NCBI RefSeq assembly: GCF_003369915.1
Contig: NC_046675.1
Coordinates: forward strand, 29,078,001 to 29,142,000
Source of the DNA: Drosophila miranda
Taxonomy: Eukaryota > Arthropoda > Insecta > Diptera > Drosophilidae
DNA length: 64,000 nt
Direction: 5' to 3'
In this document: positions 61,206 through 64,000 of the stretch, in pieces
Layout of the letters: the number at the start of each line of letters is the position of its first letter
Position numbering within the stretch: the first letter of the stretch is position 1
Made by a program: the position numbers and the translations under genes
The notes under the pieces: model-generated
What the model was told of the DNA's origin: nothing
What the model saw: only the letters and a program-made list of their open reading frames with translations
Databases searched by the model: none

Positions 61206-63135
61206 GTGTGGGATAGCTGTCGTTTACCCATACTAGTATGAAGAGATTTCGTGTGCACCTCTAGCTATGCTCTGACTAAGCTCGCCGGATTGTCGGGGTT
61301 CGTTCTACTCTCTCCTATCACATACTGACACACACTCGCATAATGTTTTAGGTGCACATTTAAAAATAATAAAATAATAATAAAAAAAAAGAAGAACCAA
61401 ACATAAAACTAACAACAGAATCCAGGTTTAACCGGAGCCAGGAATTGGTTATGGGACTAACAAGTTGGTTGTGGAAAGTGTGGACATACTTATCAATTAC
61501 TCTACTCAAATGATGAGAAACTCCGGTGTTAGTGAGTATCTCTATCTTCTCTACCCTCCCGACCTATGCTATACAGGTAACCTGACCGTATAGACCCTTG
61601 AATAACGTTAAACAGTTATCATCCCACCACTTCGATCATGCCTTTCTGAGGGCGGAGTACTGAATTTAGAACATATTAGGGTTGTACTTCAAAATCAATA
61701 TCATTATATATATATATTTCAATAAATCCCTAATCATATAACTAAATTCTTGGGGGGGGGGTTTTCTTAACTTATAATTAAATCCATTTTTGTTGTGTCT
61801 CGATAGCTTAATATATTAGTAAGGAATTGCGAAGAAATATTAAGAAAAATAAAGATTTAAAAATGACCATCATATATGGGTAACAGATTCTAAAGGGGTG
61901 AGAGGTACCAATACATTATGGTTACGGATTTATAAAGGGAATATCAATAGAAAATTACATGTAACACGCAGGTTACTTCCCAGCTCAGTGCATATATGTA
62001 CTTGTTCTTATTTACAAACTCACAGCGCTTTTGGTAGGCTAGTACCGCTTTTTCCATTCGTGATCGTTGAGCTCAATGATGACGTTGGTGCATAATTCTA
62101 AGGAAAGGAAAAGATATTTAATACGAGTATATGTGCACATGAGCGTACTAGAGTGTACTGCTTTGTAATCTCCAGGAAAATTAATGTTGCTCTCATACCC
62201 ATTAGTTTCCAAAAACCATTATGTTGGCTGTGTTACATAACTAACTATAAAACTGTATACATCGTGTGACGAAAGAGAATGGTTTTTAGCCTGGCACATG
62301 AAATCTAGAGGAAAAAGGGGCTTGTGTTACATCCACGAGTAACTATGGTCCTCTATTGCCGTGATCGAGAGACATGTCAGCCAGGCTGAGTAGGACTGCG
62401 CCTCCGGAAGAATCCAACAATAATGCAATCAATTCGAGTTCATTATTGGGTGTCGCTGGCGCAGCTAAATCACTTGAAGATGGGGTAAATTAACTCCTTA
62501 GCTGGGCTTCAGGTTGCCGATCAAATTTGACGTCGGTCTGCGGACTACACTCTCATTGGAGGCTCGATAAACGGGTGGCGTCAACGGCGCCAAAAATAAG
62601 GGTCCGGAGGCGCCTCTTGGTTTTCGCCGTGCATCCACACGGTTGTTGAGGCTTTCTACGGACAACGTCAAGCTGCAGGTTTCGCTGCTCGGTGCCTCCC
62701 GCGGGTTTACTACTTGTCTTATCAATCCACCGGCAACACTCCTCTCATAGACCACACCGTATATGCACTCCTATGCGACTGATGATCGCACGAGCGGTAC
62801 CGTGGCTACGGGCCGCCGTCCTATAACACAAATTCATATATATATATTTTACCACGAACACTTTCCAAATTAATCACGGACATACCAGCTATGTTTTCTT
62901 TTCTTTACACTGCTTTCCTGGTTAATTACTCCTGATTCTGGGTCTTTATTGAACTCGGTTCACGAGGTATGGCGTAGTTGCCAGAACTGTTCGTTGGCTA
63001 AATATATATATATATATATTTATTTATTCCCGAGTATATCACAAACACGTCCGCTTTAATCAATCGATTCTTTGTCAATACTCCAGCCCAACTTCTGCAA
63101 GTTCAGCCAAGCGGTACCGAACCAAAAGCTCGAAG

Positions 63136-63245
63136 ATCGGATGATATTTGGGGAATTTTAACTGCATAATCGGATGATCTTAGGAACTTTAACTGCATAA
63201 TCGGATGATGTTGGGAATTTAAACTGCATAATCGGATGATCTTTC
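63136..63245. repeat. 31-33-bp tandem repeat, four copies
   Basis: AATCGGATGAT repeats at about 63136, 63169, 63200 and 63231, separated by GGGAATTTTAACTGCAT-like sequence. It sits between pol and the LTR-like block, the same place as the 52-bp repeats in the decayed 27.7-29.7 kb relative. Confidence 0.85.
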
Positions 63246-63565
63246 GCCCATTTGAGCGAACTTTTGGGCAAGCTTTTAATCTATGCTCTCCCTACGCTAC
63301 GCTACTCTCTTGGGTCAAGGTAAACGTGACGTCTTTCGCTTAAATGCGTGCGCTGCGCGCCGACTCTCTTTAGAAAGCTTTTCGGAAAGCTTGCAGCTTA
63401 CGATCCACTTTCGGAGTTACTATGTCTCTGCACTTTTAAGCATTACCAAAAGAAAACTATGCTTATCCGTGATGTTCTACACTCGTTCCCTTAATTCGGC
63501 CCCTACACCACAGTTGAAGACGTAATTGTTCTCACAATGAGACTTAAACTGAAGAAGGCCATTTA

Positions 63566-64000
63566 CTAAGGTTTAAGCTGAATATCTTTCAAGTGATAGA
63601 CTCCTAAGTTTTTCTTATCTTCGCTAGCTAATTGGTAATACATTGTCCCCACTCGGCGAATAACCTTGGCTGATATGAACACAGGCGCCAGCTTAGCGCT
63701 GAACTTTTTTAAAGCGTTTCTCTGACAAAAATTCCGGGCATACACGACGTCTCCGACTTTAAGTTGACGGACCCGGCTACGTAAGTTGTATGTCCTCGCA
63801 TTCTGCTCGTGTGATTCAGCTACCTTTTGTTGGGCGGCTTGTCGACATACTTGTACTACATTTGGATATTCGACTCTGGTGTCATCCGGTAGGAGATTTA
63901 GTCGTCTAAGTAGTTCATAATCCTTTCCGTTAAGAATCATATTCTGCCCAAAAGCAAGAAAATATGGCGAATACCCTGTGCTTCTATGGATATTGGCTCG
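63566..64000 (-). CDS. pol: Retrotransposon pol, C-terminal end of integrase (partial)
   Basis: Open frame from the right edge to a stop at 63566 (144 codons visible). It starts within the end of the integrase core (NIHRSTGYSPYFLAFGQN, the STGYSP...FG signature of Ty3/gypsy integrases) and continues through a linker rich in Arg and Asn. It ends in a GPY/F-like module (LKVGDVVYARNF, then KFSAKLAPVFISAKVIRRVG, then YHLKDIQLKP). The frame is intact over the visible part, so the insertion may be fairly young. The N-terminal protease, reverse transcriptase and RNase H would lie beyond the window. I see no env-like frame downstream. Confidence 0.85.
   Translation of the reverse strand, partial: RANIHRSTGYSPYFLAFGQNMILNGKDYELLRRLNLLPDDTRVEYPNVVQVCRQAAQQKVAESHEQNARTYNLRSRVRQLKVGDVVYARNFCQRNALKKFSAKLAPVFISAKVIRRVGTMYYQLASEDKKNLGVYHLKDIQLKP

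Larger units (their letters stand above)
61247..64000 (-). mobile_element. 3' part of a Ty3/gypsy-type LTR retrotransposon
   Basis: The minus-strand pol C-terminus (63566-64000) runs off the window. It is followed by about 300 bp of non-coding DNA, a 31-33-bp tandem repeat (63136-63245) and, about 1.8 kb further left, the block shared with 27690-27790 (61250-61353). This order suggests pol, 3' untranslated repeats, then 3' LTR. A minus-strand frame at 62498-62755 has no recognised homology. I could not fix the LTR ends or a polypurine tract, so the left limit is approximate. Confidence 0.6.

Noticed and set aside
1..64000. tRNA or rRNA genes
   Set aside because: No A-box/B-box pair with a plausible cloverleaf, and no rRNA-like sequence, was found on reading both strands by eye.

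Overview
This window is Drosophila genomic DNA. It carries most of the alpha-esterase (carboxylesterase) cluster, recognised from family motifs, short phase-conserved introns, the embedded Ubc10 and Rtnl2 genes, and a DINE-1/INE-1-like element with its GACR microsatellite. The microsatellite-rich sequence, an extra alpha-Est3-like copy and the lack of alpha-Est9/10 beside alpha-Est8 suggest a species outside the melanogaster subgroup, perhaps obscura group. The species call is inference.

Layout: 1-7.3 kb has no convincing complete gene, only microsatellites and a possible partial exon at the left edge. From 7.3 to 42.9 kb the order is alpha-Est8(-), Ubc10(-), alpha-Est7(-), a DINE-1-like element, alpha-Est6(-), Rtnl2(-), alpha-Est5(-), a decayed LTR-element 3' end, alpha-Est4(-), two tandem alpha-Est3-like genes(-), alpha-Est2(+) and alpha-Est1(-). 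I rebuilt splice sites for all nine esterases. Eight close in frame from ATG to stop with GT/AG introns; alpha-Est6 has an unsettled first exon. All nine keep a Ser-Glu-His triad, so none is an obvious pseudogene. From 42.9 to 61 kb I find no protein gene. That stretch is AT-rich and holds many simple repeats, a repeated UTR-like block with TATA-like boxes, minisatellites and several copies of a roughly 30-bp dispersed motif. The right end (61.2-64 kb) is the 3' part of a Ty3/gypsy-type LTR retrotransposon on the minus strand, related to the decayed fragment at 27.7-29.7 kb.

The esterases are predicted intracellular carboxylic ester hydrolases (no signal peptides seen) acting in xenobiotic, dietary ester and lipid metabolism. 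Ubc10 (E2 enzyme) and Rtnl2 (ER-shaping reticulon) are unrelated passengers in the cluster. First coding exons are tiny (8, 11 or 47 nt) and all end in phase 2. Later introns differ between paralogues, so intron loss and gain can be read across the cluster.
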